Source: DATFRY01 sp963764695
GTDB lineage: Bacteria; Myxococcota_A; Polyangia; Haliangiales; Haliangiaceae
Direction of reading: 5' to 3'
Assembly: GCA_963764695.1 (NCBI GenBank)
Contig: CAVXTW010000015.1
Span: 1-64,000 of the forward strand
DNA length: 64,000 bases
The translations under genes and the position numbers were made by a program. This document shows, piece by piece, positions 36,885 through 45,733 of the stretch. How positions within the stretch are numbered: position 1 is the first letter of the stretch; each line of letters begins with the position of its first letter. The notes below the pieces were generated by a model. It did not search any database, had not been told where the DNA came from, and was given only the letters and a program-made list of their open reading frames with translations.

Positions 36885-37736
36885 TCAGGCCAGGGTGGGT
36901 GAGACGTAGAGAGATTCGACGGTGTGGGCGACGCGGCCGGTGAGGGTGGCCTGGCTGGAGCGACCCGCCGGCAGCAGGATGCGGCGCAGCCGGAGCTCTG
37001 ACGGGAGCGGCGGGCCGTAGCTGCGGTCGCCGCACGTGCCGTCGAAGCTGACCAGGAAGGGGACGCGGCGGCGGTTGAGGCGGTCGAGCTCGGCGATGAA
37101 GCGGTCGAGGTCGAGCGGCGCGACGTAGCGCGGGTCGCGGGCGCCGCTGACGCCCTGGTAGGGCGGATCGAGGTAGACGAGGTCGGCCGGGGTGGCCTCG
37201 GCGAGCAGATCGGCGTAGTCGGCGGCGACCACGTCGGCGCGGCGGCGGAGCAAGGCCGACGCGCGCGCGATCTCGCCGCGCATGCGGTCGGGGCGCATGC
37301 CGGAACGGCGGTGATCGGCGCCCTGGTTGAACTCGCCGTCGGCGTTGAAGCGCACGGCGTTCTTCACGCAGCGGGCCAGCAGGTAGAGCAGCGCGACCGG
37401 ATCGCCGGTGCGGTTGAAGCGCGCGCGCACCGAGCGGTAGTGAGCGGCCGCGTCATCGTGCTGGGCGCGCCACAGTCGCTCGTAGGCGGTGGCGGTGGCG
37501 CCCGGTCGATCGATGATGGCGCGCCACAGCCGGGCAAGCGCGGTCAGGCGATCGGCCAGGCAGTAACCGGCGGCCAGGTCGCGCGCAGCCGCGGCCAGGC
37601 TGATCGCCGCCGAGCCGGCGAACGGCTCGATCAGGCGGCGGACGCCGGACGGCGCGTGGGCCAGGATGGCGGCGGCGAGCCGGCGCTTGCTGCCCTGGTA
37701 CGGGATCGGATGGGGCGCAGGCGGTCGCCCGGTCAC
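36885..37736 (-). CDS. DNA adenine N6-methyltransferase, Dam/D12 class
   Basis: This 283-residue protein is read from a GTG that overlaps the stop of the upstream lipoprotein (GTGA at 37,736-37,733). The motifs are PYQGSKRRL (12-20), the SAM-binding EPFAGSAA (37-44) and catalytic DPPYQG (190-195), in the order of the D12/alpha class that includes Dam and DpnM. It transfers methyl from S-adenosylmethionine to adenine N6 in a short double-stranded site; the recognition site cannot be read from sequence. No restriction endonuclease or specificity gene is adjacent, so it may be a solitary regulatory or repair methylase. The pairing with a lipoprotein gene through stop/start overlap is odd and may reflect only operon packing. 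Confidence 0.88.
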   Translation of the reverse strand: MTGRPPAPHPIPYQGSKRRLAAAILAHAPSGVRRLIEPFAGSAAISLAAAARDLAAGYCLADRLTALARLWRAIIDRPGATATAYERLWRAQHDDAAAHYRSVRARFNRTGDPVALLYLLARCVKNAVRFNADGEFNQGADHRRSGMRPDRMRGEIARASALLRRRADVVAADYADLLAEATPADLVYLDPPYQGVSGARDPRYVAPLDLDRFIAELDRLNRRRVPFLVSFDGTCGDRSYGPPLPSELRLRRILLPAGRSSQATLTGRVAHTVESLYVSPTLA

Positions 37737-38206
37737 GGGAGCGCGAGCGACCACGGCGAGCTGCCCTGCCCGGCCGCCGCGCCGCCGGTCTCCGCCGTCC
37801 TGCCGTAGTAGGTGCGCGGCCCGCGCGATGGTGTGGTCAGCTCGAGCCGCAGGTCGAACGGCTCGGGGCCGGACACGCGGTCGATCCGGTAGACCATGCG
37901 GTCCTCTTCCTTGCTGTCGGGCCACTGGATGGTGAGGTGGTCACCGTCGAGCTGGTAGGTGAAGAGCTCGAAGTGGCCCGCGAACAGGGTGCGATCCTGG
38001 AACACGCCGCCGCCCATGCTCGGAGTGAAGCGATAGACATGCAGGCGCTCCTTCTCGTCGGCCGGCCAGCGATCGAGCCAGTTGCGGTTGATGAGCAGGT
38101 CGGCCGCCTCCTCGGGGGGGACCGAAACAGCCTTCGCTGTGTCGCGGCCGCAGGCCGAGCTGGCGGCGGCAAGGGCGAGGACGGACGAGAGGATCCACCG
38201 GCGCAT
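37733..38206 (-). CDS. Small exported (lipo)protein
   Basis: 157 residues from MRRWILSSVLALAAASSACG (an ATG 9 bases further upstream is equally possible). The signal sequence ends at a Cys, but the lipobox (SSAC) is imperfect. The mature part (VYRFTPSMGGGVFQDRTLF, FELFTYQLDGDHLTIQWPDSKE, DLRLELTTPSRGPRTYYGR) looks like a small beta-barrel domain, lipocalin-like in pattern, but I recognise no family. It lies 26-35 bp after the giant zinc-ribbon gene and overlaps the methylase start. Confidence 0.65.
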   Translation of the reverse strand: MRRWILSSVLALAAASSACGRDTAKAVSVPPEEAADLLINRNWLDRWPADEKERLHVYRFTPSMGGGVFQDRTLFAGHFELFTYQLDGDHLTIQWPDSKEEDRMVYRIDRVSGPEPFDLRLELTTPSRGPRTYYGRTAETGGAAAGQGSSPWSLALP

Positions 38207-38241
38207 GCCCAGCATTGTAGCCCCGGTCTCCCGGGGCGTCG

Positions 38242-41200
38242 TCAACCGAAGTCGAGGCCCAGGCCGAAGATATCGATCTTGAGCTGCGCCATGACCACCA
38301 GGCCGATCAGGCTGAGCGTGACCACGAGGACGGCCAGCTGCAGGATCAGCGCGCCCCAGTTGACCCCGGCCGAATGCCCGCCGCTCTCGCAGCGCATCAG
38401 CAGGGCGCCGCGCTCGGCCATGACCACGCGCTGGCACCGCTTGCATTGCAGCTCGACGCGGCGGCGGAAGAACAGGCCGCGCACCGAGATGAGAAAGCCG
38501 AGCGACACGTACAGCGCCGCCGCGCCCTGGGTGGCCTGGTAGAGCGGCGGCGGGAAGCGCCAGGCGTGCTCGTCGACGCCGGCCTGCCGGCTGATGCGAA
38601 CGCGCTCCGGCTCGGTCAAAGGCTTGCGGCCGGGCAGGAAGATGAGCAGCAGCCAGGCGCCGAGCCCGGCCAGGAGCAGGCCAGACACGATGCGCGGGCG
38701 GCTGGGCGCGCGAGCCGCCCCGTGACGCTGCCGCTTGTCCGCCCAGCGCCGCGCCGACGGATGGGCCTGCTTCCACACCGCCGGGACCGGGCGAAGCTCG
38801 TCCTCGGGCAGGTGGAGCGGCGGCCCCTCCGCGTGGTCGACTCCGGGGTCGCTGCGCAGGTGCTCGAGCTGCGCGCGCTCGAGCTGCGGGCGCTCGATCT
38901 GCTGCTCGAACTGGAACGACTGCGGGCGCGCGCGCGGATCGGAGCCGTGCCGCTCGATCGGCATGTGCTGCGACGCGAAGTGGTCCGGCGGCAGATGCTC
39001 GGGCGCGAAGTGGTCGTGCTGATCGGGCGGCAGCTGCTCCGGCCTGGAGTCGCCGTAGACCTGCTCGCCGAAGACCGGCTCCCACATGGCCTGCTCGGCC
39101 GCGCTCTGGTCGCTGTACAGGTCGCCCAGAGACGGGTCGGCGAAGACCGGATCGCCGTGCGGCTGATCGGGGAAGCGGGGATCCGGGAAGCGCGGATCCG
39201 GGAAGCGCTGGTCGGGATAGCCCTGCTCGGGATAGCCTTGGTCCGGGTGCGGCTGCTCGCCGAACGCCTGCTGGCCGAACGCCTGCTGGTCGAACGCCTG
39301 CTGGTCGAACGCCTGCTGGTCGAACGCCTGCTGGTCGTGGCCCGGGCCGCCGCCGTAGCGGGGATCGCCGAATGGCTGCTGGCCGTAGCCGGGATCGCCG
39401 TAGCGCGGGTCGCCGTGGGGCGGCTGCCCGTACGGCGGCTGCCCGTACGGCTGCTGGTCGGGCGGATGCTGCGCGAACGGCGGCTGCCCGAACGGCTGCT
39501 GCGCGTGGCCGGGATCGTGGAAGGCGCGGTTGCGTAGGTCCTGGTGGTCGAAGCCGGGGTCGCCGAACGGCCGGGCCGAGGGGTCGGCGTAGTGGGCCGG
39601 CGTGAAGCCGCGCGGCGGCGCCGCCGGATCGCCGAAGCCGTGATCGACGACGGGCGGATGCTCGAAACCCTGGTGGTGCAGGCTCCGGTCGGTGAAGGCG
39701 TTGTCGGCCGCGGTGAAGCCGGTCTCCGCCGCGGTGTGCTCGGTGGCGGTGCGGTCGCTGGCGGATGGCGCGCGATCGGCGGCGGTCTCGTCGCCCAGCG
39801 CCGAGTTGACGGCATGCTCGATCTGATCGCCGGACGGGAAGAACGGGGTCTCGCGCGGCTCCTCGGGCGGCGCTTCGGCGTCCGGCTCGAGCGGGGCGCG
39901 GAACTCGCGCAGGTGGGCCGCGAACGGCTCGTGCAGCTTGCGGTCGAGATCCCGATCGAACCAGGGCGGCGTGGGCGGGCCGTACGCGCTCGGCCCGTGC
40001 CCCTCTCCTTGCGGCCAGCCACCCGGGGGGGCGGACATGCGTGCGCCGCCGGGCCCCGGGTCGGGACCGAACAGCGCGTCTCCCTCGGGCAGCTCCGGCT
40101 CGTAGGTGCCGGCCGGCGGCAGCTCGTCGTGGCCCGCGAACGGCGAGGGCGGCGGCGGCAGCGGCTCCGGCGTGGCGAACGGCGACTGCTGGCCCGCCGC
40201 GAACGGAGACTGCTCGCCCGTCCCGAACGGCGACTGCTCGCCCGCCCCGAATCCGGGCGGCTCCTCGATGGTGGCGTACGGAGACGGCTCGCCCGCGCCG
40301 AATCCGGGCGGCTCCTCGACGGTGGCGAACGGCGACTCCGGCGATGAACCGGCCGCGGCGAACGGAGACGCCAGCCGCTCGGGTGCCGGCGACGCGGCCG
40401 GCGGGCGCGGTGGAGGCGGCAGCGGCTCGGCGATGATCATCGCCGGCATCGGCTGCGTGCCGGAGCGCGGCGGAATACGCGGCAGAGGCGGCGGGTCGGT
40501 CGCGAGCCCGGACTCGGGCGTGGCGCCGGGGTCCGGAGATGGCTCGGCCGGCTCGGCGGCCATGTGCGGCGGAAGGCGCGGCAGTGGAGGCGGCTCGGCC
40601 GACGGTGCGGCCCCCGCCATCTGCTGCGGCAGGCGCGGCGGCAGCGGCTCCATCGCGTCGGAGGGCGTGGCGCGCGACGGCAGTCGCGGGGGGCGAGGCT
40701 GTGTCTCCTCGGCCGTCGGTGGCGGCTGGGTGGCGGCGGCGCGAGGCGGCAGGCGCGGCGGCAGCGGCTCCGGTGGCTGCGTGGCCGGCGCGCGCAGCGG
40801 CATCGCCGGGGTCGAGGCCGGCTGCGATGCGTCGACCGCCGACAGCGGCTGCGAGCGTCGGCCCGGACGCGCGGATCGATCCGACGCGGGAGCTGCGCCT
40901 GGCGGCGGGGGCGGCGCGGCGCTGGTGCCGGTCTTGCGCCGGGCGCCCGGCGGGATCGGAGGCGGCCTGGTTCGCGGCGAGCGCGGAACCGGCGGCGGTC
41001 GCTCTGCCACCGGCGCCGAGGCGGGAGCCGATGCCATCGCCGGGCCCGAGGCCTCTGTCGCTGGCGAACCGGCCGCCGCGGCGATGGCCCTGGGAGCCGG
41101 CGGCGGCGTGGCCGCGACGACCGGCACCGGCGTGTGGGTCGCGGTGAAGGAAGCGAGCGCCGACACCGACGGCGGCATGGCCGACGACGGAGCTGCGGGC

Positions 41201-42317
41201 GACGCTGCCGGTGCGGGAGACGCGGCCGACGAGGGAGACGCCGATCCGGTCGGCGCCACGCCGGTGTCGTTGCGAGACGATGGCTGGGCCGATCGCGGCT
41301 GGCTGGTCGATCGCTTGCGCAGGCCCGCGCCGCTGCGGCCGAGACCGCTCGGCAGCGAGCCGGGCCGGTAGCTCGGCTCGGTGTCCTCGGACCACTCGCC
41401 CAGGCCGGGCGGATCGCCCGTGCCGGGCCGCGACGCCGTGGATGCTCCCGACGCCGGCGGGGTCGCACTCGCCGGTGCTGGCGAGGTCGCGGCCGCCCCG
41501 GGCGCCGGCGGTGGACTCGTCGCCGGTGGTCGGGCCGCCGGGCTCGGCGAACCGGCCGCCGGCGGTGGCGTCGTCGCCGATGCGGGTCGGGCCGTGCTCG
41601 CCGCCGAGCCGGGCGGCGGCGGCGGACTCGTCGCCGGCGCGGATCGAGCCGCCGCGCTCGGCGAACCGGATGCCGGTGGCGTCGTCGCCGATGCGGGTCG
41701 GGCCGTGCTCGCGGCCGAGCCGGGCGGCGGCGGTGGACTCGTCGCCGGCGCGGGTCGGGCCGGCGCGCTCGGCGTCGAGATCGTCCCGCCGGCCGTGTTG
41801 ATCGTCCCGCTGACCGCGGCCTGCGGGGTCGCCGACGGTGCGCTGGTCGCGCCCGACTTCTCCGCATCACCCCGGGACGGCCTCTCGGAGATCTCGGGCA
41901 CCGGCCCGGCGTCGAGTCTCTTCGGCGCGATGGTCGGCGGACCGCTCCGCGGCTTGGCCGAAGCCGACGCATCCGCCGTCTTCGACGCATCCGTCTTCGC
42001 CGAAGCCACCGGCGCAGCCGTCGTCGCCGAAGCCACCGGGGCAGCTGTCGTCGACGAAACCACCGGCGCAGCCGGCGTCGACGAAGCCACCGGCGCAGGC
42101 GCCGCGCTCGGCGTGACGGCGCGACCGGCTTCGCTACCTCAGCGCGGGCAGGCTCGGACTTCCCATCGCCGGGAGAGCTCGAGCCGCCGAGCCCTTCGAG
42201 GACCTTTACGGCGAAGGTCGAGCCGACCGGTGGGAGCGGTCGATGCCCGCAGGACGGGCAGGCCTGGACCAGAGTCGCTCGGCCGCAATCGGCTCCGCAT
42301 TTTGCACAGTCGGACAT
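38242..42317 (-). CDS. Giant zinc-ribbon, Pro/Ala/Gln-rich membrane protein
   Basis: About 1,358 residues. N-terminus MSDCAKCGADCGR with CPSCGHRPLP is a CxxC-CxxC zinc ribbon. After one frame break near 42,110 comes a long disordered region of Ala/Thr/Ser/Pro repeats. A middle part follows with repeated SPFATVEEPPGFGAGE-type units (40,160-40,340) and a Gln/Tyr/Pro/Asp-rich part including five QQAF(D/G) pentapeptides. The C-terminus has two or three membrane helices (GLLLAGLGAWLLLIFLP, ALYVSLGFLISVRGLFF, LILQLAVLVVTLSLIGLVVM) around a second cysteine pair (CKRCQRVV). It lies directly downstream of kinase 4, which itself has a zinc-ribbon start, and may be its substrate or partner. Function unknown; the low-complexity parts resemble prion-like or multivalent scaffold proteins. 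Confidence 0.7.
39261..39335. repeat. Five tandem 15-bp repeats inside the giant gene
   Basis: Five consecutive copies of CGAACGCCTGCTGGT (first ending in C) encode QQAFD/QQAFG pentapeptides. They are in frame, so copy-number change would shorten or lengthen the protein without breaking it. Confidence 0.9.
41437..41760. repeat. About 110-bp tandem repeats, 2 good and 1 diverged copy
   Basis: Successive units encode about 37 residues of the form APATSPPPPPGSAASTARP. Two are nearly identical and the third has diverged. All keep the reading frame of the giant low-complexity protein. Confidence 0.75.
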
Positions 42318-44233
42318 CGCCTCGCCCGCGCCGGCCCCATCTTACCCTCAAACTGGCCCCCGGCGGTTCGCGCCCGGCGCACTCCCATGCTGTCCACGCC
42401 ACAACGGATCTGGTCGGTCACGGCGCGCATCCAGGTCAGTGTGAGGGGCGCCCGCGGCTCGGCTGCCGTGCCGCTCGCGCCCACATCCGTCCCCGCGGCG
42501 ATCTGACTGTCGCTCTGGCCGGCGACCGAACGCTTGCCCTCGGCCATCGAGCAGACCACGCCGGATGCGGCCAGAGCGAACCACGCCGCCACCACGACGC
42601 TCTTTCGGCGCATCAGCTGACGCACCAGGCCGTGAGCGCGGCGAATGGCGGTGGGGCTCATTCCCTCGGTGGCCTGGCCGTCGCGGCCGGCATCCCACAC
42701 CGCCGCCGCTCCGGCTCCATCAGCGACCGGCTGATCGATCAATGTGGCGGCCGACGTCGCGTTCGGTGCGAACGGGATCGCGTCGACGATGGTCGCCGCC
42801 GAGGTGGCGACGGGAGGTGCGCCACCCACCTGGAGCCAGCTCGCCGCCTTCTGGCCCCTCGAGGCGGAGTCGCGACCACCTGCCGCCGGCCGGCGCCAGC
42901 CCAGGCGCGCCGCCCTGTCGAGCAGCCACTGCATCCGCGAGCGCAGGCGCGGGTTCGATCGCGTCGACCTCGCGGCAATGTCGGTGACCGGCAGCGCCAC
43001 GGCTCGCCGGCCCAGCTGTCCGAGCGCGGCGATCACGTCGTCGGCCGTCTGCAGCCGGTCGGCCGGCCGCTTGGCCATGAGCTTCATGATCACCGCCTCG
43101 AGCTCCGGGCTCACGCGCACGGCCGGATTGCGCTGCGCGATCGGAGGCGGCGTCGTGGTCACGTTCGAGCGCGCGATCTCGTGGCTGGTCCCCTCGAAGG
43201 GCGGCTTGCCGGCCAGCATCTCGTACATCACCACGCCGAGCGCGAACAGATCGGCGCGATGGTCGACCACCTGGTCGCGCGCCTGCTCGGGCGAGATGTA
43301 GATCGGTGTGCCGACCACGAGGCCGTGCTCGGTGAGGCGACCGATGCGCCCGTCTCCCTCGGCGATGGCGAGGCCGAAGTCGAGGATGCGGACCAGCTCG
43401 CGGCCGTCCTCGCCGTGGGTCGCCGCCACGTTGGCCGGCTTGAAGTCGCGATGGACCAGCCCGGCGCGGTGCGCGTGGCCCAGGCCGCGCGCCATCTGCC
43501 GGGCCAGGTGGACCACGCGCGTCTCGGGCAGCGGCCCTTCGCGCCGGATCACCGCGGCCAGCGTCTGACCCTCGGCGTACTCCATCGCCAGGTAGAGCAG
43601 GCCGTTCTCGGTCTTGCCGAAGTCGAGCACCGAGACGACGTTGGGATGCGACATGCGGCTGGCCGCGTCCGCCTCGTGCGCGAAGCGAAGGCGCATCGAC
43701 GGATCGGCCGCCACGTCGCCGAACATCAGCTTGAGCGCGAACAGGCGGCTCAGCCTGGCGTGGTGCGCCCGATAGACCAGGCCCATCGCGCCCTCGCCGA
43801 CAAGCGCCTCGATCACGTAGCGCTCGGCGAGAGTCTTGCCGATCAGCGGATCGTCGGCGGTGCGGACCAGCGGGATGCCGTCGCGCATGCAGCGCGTGAA
43901 GTTGCCGCGGAAGGCGGCGTGGCAGTGCGGGCAGCGCAGCCGCGCGACCGCCTCCATCTGCATGGTCGCCGACCCGAGCGCCAGCCTGTCGGGCTCCTCG
44001 ATCGGCGCGACCGGCGCGACGCGCCCGCTGCCGGCACTGCCCGATCCAGGTTGCAATACGGGGGGCTGTCGCGGTCGCGAGCCGCCCGCCGTGGCGCTCG
44101 ATCGCAGGCCGGTGCCGCCATTCGAGCGGGTAATGCCCTCACTCGCACCTACCTTGATCCGCTGCTGCGGTTGAGTCGGCAAGGTGCGAAAGCTTCCTGA
44201 CATGGTCTCGGTGACGGAATGTGCGAACGACAT
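42206..44233 (-). CDS. Ser/Thr protein kinase with N-terminal zinc ribbon (kinase 4)
   Basis: About 675 residues. A Cys-rich N-terminal segment (LRCPHCHAAFRGNFTRCMRDG) precedes the kinase domain (YVIEALVGEGAMGLVYRAHH, AGLVHRDFKPANV, ILDFGLAIAE, GTPIYISPEQARDQ). A C-terminal helix (KSVVVAAWFALAASGVVC) could anchor it in the membrane. It has no TPRs, so it is a different class from kinases 1-3. The start is uncertain: 44,233 is used, 44,203 or 44,347 are possible. The last codons run 112 bases into the next gene; a one-base change in the C-run near 42,360 would instead end it at about 42,356, just before the next gene's start, which is more natural. It heads an operon with the giant zinc-ribbon protein. 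Confidence 0.82.
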   Translation of the reverse strand: MSFAHSVTETMSGSFRTLPTQPQQRIKVGASEGITRSNGGTGLRSSATAGGSRPRQPPVLQPGSGSAGSGRVAPVAPIEEPDRLALGSATMQMEAVARLRCPHCHAAFRGNFTRCMRDGIPLVRTADDPLIGKTLAERYVIEALVGEGAMGLVYRAHHARLSRLFALKLMFGDVAADPSMRLRFAHEADAASRMSHPNVVSVLDFGKTENGLLYLAMEYAEGQTLAAVIRREGPLPETRVVHLARQMARGLGHAHRAGLVHRDFKPANVAATHGEDGRELVRILDFGLAIAEGDGRIGRLTEHGLVVGTPIYISPEQARDQVVDHRADLFALGVVMYEMLAGKPPFEGTSHEIARSNVTTTPPPIAQRNPAVRVSPELEAVIMKLMAKRPADRLQTADDVIAALGQLGRRAVALPVTDIAARSTRSNPRLRSRMQWLLDRAARLGWRRPAAGGRDSASRGQKAASWLQVGGAPPVATSAATIVDAIPFAPNATSAATLIDQPVADGAGAAAVWDAGRDGQATEGMSPTAIRRAHGLVRQLMRRKSVVVAAWFALAASGVVCSMAEGKRSVAGQSDSQIAAGTDVGASGTAAEPRAPLTLTWMRAVTDQIRCGVDSMGVRRARTAGGQFEGKMGPARARRCPTVQNAEPIAAERLWSRPARPAGIDRSHRSARPSP

Positions 44234-44477
44234 GCCAAGGAGCCGCGCTTCCGCGCTTTCCCCGCCAAGCTCGCGTGTCGAGGCGGGTCGTGGATCAGCG
44301 CCGTCGGTGACCCGACTCTCCCGGCACTCCTGCGAGCGAGAACGCACTGAGGCGAATCGCCTCGCCGCGCGCTACCGCCACATCTGAACAGTGAGGCATC
44401 ACGACCGTTTCTTTTTGGTTTTCAACGAATGCAGCAGAAGCGGATTCGGACCCGACGTGATGTGGGTGAGCCAGGGT

Positions 44478-44951
44478 TCATTCGAGCGACCCGAAGATGC
44501 GGCTGAGCCCCTCGTGCGGATCGCAGTGCTCCATCAGCGCCATGAGCTTGCTCGATGAGGCCAGCATTCGAGCCCCGTACTTCTCGCCGATCCAGCGGTG
44601 CTTGGCCGGGTCGCGCTCCATGGCCGAGCTCGCGGCCAGGAGCGGACGGCTGCGCTCGACCACGACCTCGATCTCCTTGGCCGCCGCGTCGCAGTCGCGA
44701 GCGCGCGCGTCGGCGATGGCGGCAATCTCGTCGCGCGCGGTCATCACCTTCTCGATCGTCGCCTCCTCGTCGCCGGTGAGCGCCGGGCGCGGCGGCGACG
44801 GGCGCGGAGCAGGCGCAGGCGGCGGCACTGCAGCCTCGGACTCGGCGCCGCGCTCCTCCTCCGCCTTGCACGCCACCGCGGCGATCGCGAGCGCACTCAC
44901 GAGCAGCCACAGCAGGGTCGTGTCGACAGACGATCGAGCCAGCACCGCCAT
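44478..44951 (-). CDS. Lipoprotein with helical domain, unknown function
   Basis: 157 residues. LLWLLVSALAIAAVAC is a lipoprotein signal with a good lipobox. A Pro/Glu-rich linker (AAVPPPAPAPRPSPPRPA) leads to an all-helical domain (EATIEKVMTARDEIAAIADA, IEVVVERSRPLLAASSAMER). A conserved-looking CD pair appears near the helix start and HCD near the end. Family not recognised. The intergenic stretch to kinase 4 (44,234-44,477) shows only an AT-rich patch around 44,408-44,420. Confidence 0.75.
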   Translation of the reverse strand: MAVLARSSVDTTLLWLLVSALAIAAVACKAEEERGAESEAAVPPPAPAPRPSPPRPALTGDEEATIEKVMTARDEIAAIADARARDCDAAAKEIEVVVERSRPLLAASSAMERDPAKHRWIGEKYGARMLASSSKLMALMEHCDPHEGLSRIFGSLE

Positions 44952-44984
44952 GACCCCTACCCCACTCCTTTTCCCCGTCCGAAT

Positions 44985-45449
44985 CTAGTCCCGCCGCACC
45001 GGCCGGAAGTGATCCTCCCGCCCATCTCCCTCGCCGCGATGTCGATGCAGCGATCGGGGACGCACGTGGCCGTCGCGCGCGGGGCCGTCGCTCATCACGT
45101 GGCGAGCGTCCACGAAGCCGCGGGCACGCGAGTGAGCGCGCGCCTCCCAGCGCGGCTCGACCCAGTGCCATCTCCCGCCGCGGCGGACCCAGCGGCCCTG
45201 CACATAGATGTGGCCGGGCCGGGCGCGCAACCAGTGGCCGTCGCGCCAGACCCACTGGCCGCCGCGCGACACCCACGAGCCATCGACCCAGACGTGGCCG
45301 GGGCGAGCCTCGACAGCGATCCCGCGAGGCGGCGGAGGCGGCGCGTCCACCACGACCGCGCTGCGCACCTCGACGTGGCAGCCGAGCACCGGAGCCGACG
45401 CCGAGACGCCGACGGCCAGCAGCAGGGAGCGGGCAACATGTCCGCGCAT
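44985..45449 (-). CDS. YXWGXW-repeat-like lipoprotein
   Basis: 154 residues with signal and lipobox (SASAPVLGC). Two to three tryptophan-rich repeats follow: PGHVWVDGSWVSRGGQWVWR, PGHIYVQGRWVRRGGRWHWV. This PGxxxVxGxW...GxWxW pattern matches small exported proteins annotated as YXWGXW/BcpO-related repeat proteins. The C-terminus is His/Arg/Asp-rich (HVRPRSLHRHRGEGD), possibly metal-binding. It is probably attached to a membrane facing the periplasm. Function unknown. Confidence 0.75.
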   Translation of the reverse strand: MRGHVARSLLLAVGVSASAPVLGCHVEVRSAVVVDAPPPPPRGIAVEARPGHVWVDGSWVSRGGQWVWRDGHWLRARPGHIYVQGRWVRRGGRWHWVEPRWEARAHSRARGFVDARHVMSDGPARDGHVRPRSLHRHRGEGDGREDHFRPVRRD

Positions 45450-45733
45450 GATCGACCCTTTCGCGGGGCGCCGCGTCGTCGGCTCGCGGCGCCGGTGGCA
45501 GACCCTCCATCAACGATATCGTCGCCCGGACGAGGGCCGCAACGCGCGTCGCGCGCGTCGTGCGTCACCTCGTGTGGACTTCAGACCTGAGGGCAAGGTG
45601 CGCTGGCCGGCCACTCCAGCTGCCATGTCGCACCCGCCTCCACAGATTTCACCGGATTTCAGGCGGCTTCAGGCGACACGCGCGGCACCGCTGTTGCACA
45701 ACGCGCGGACCCCTTGCCACGCAGGAGCCCGCA
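45450..45733. promoter_or_regulatory. Divergent intergenic region
   Basis: 284 bp between the minus-strand repeat lipoprotein and the plus-strand oxidoreductase; it must hold both promoters. I find no box I would defend. Confidence 0.35.

Noticed and set aside
39261..39335. CRISPR-like short repeats
   Set aside because: The 15-bp units are contiguous with no spacers and encode in-frame QQAF repeats.
37733..41395. Minus-strand open frame of 1,220 codons overlapping the giant zinc-ribbon gene
   Set aside because: Different frame of the same strand with Arg/Ala repeats; only its last part coincides with the real small lipoprotein.
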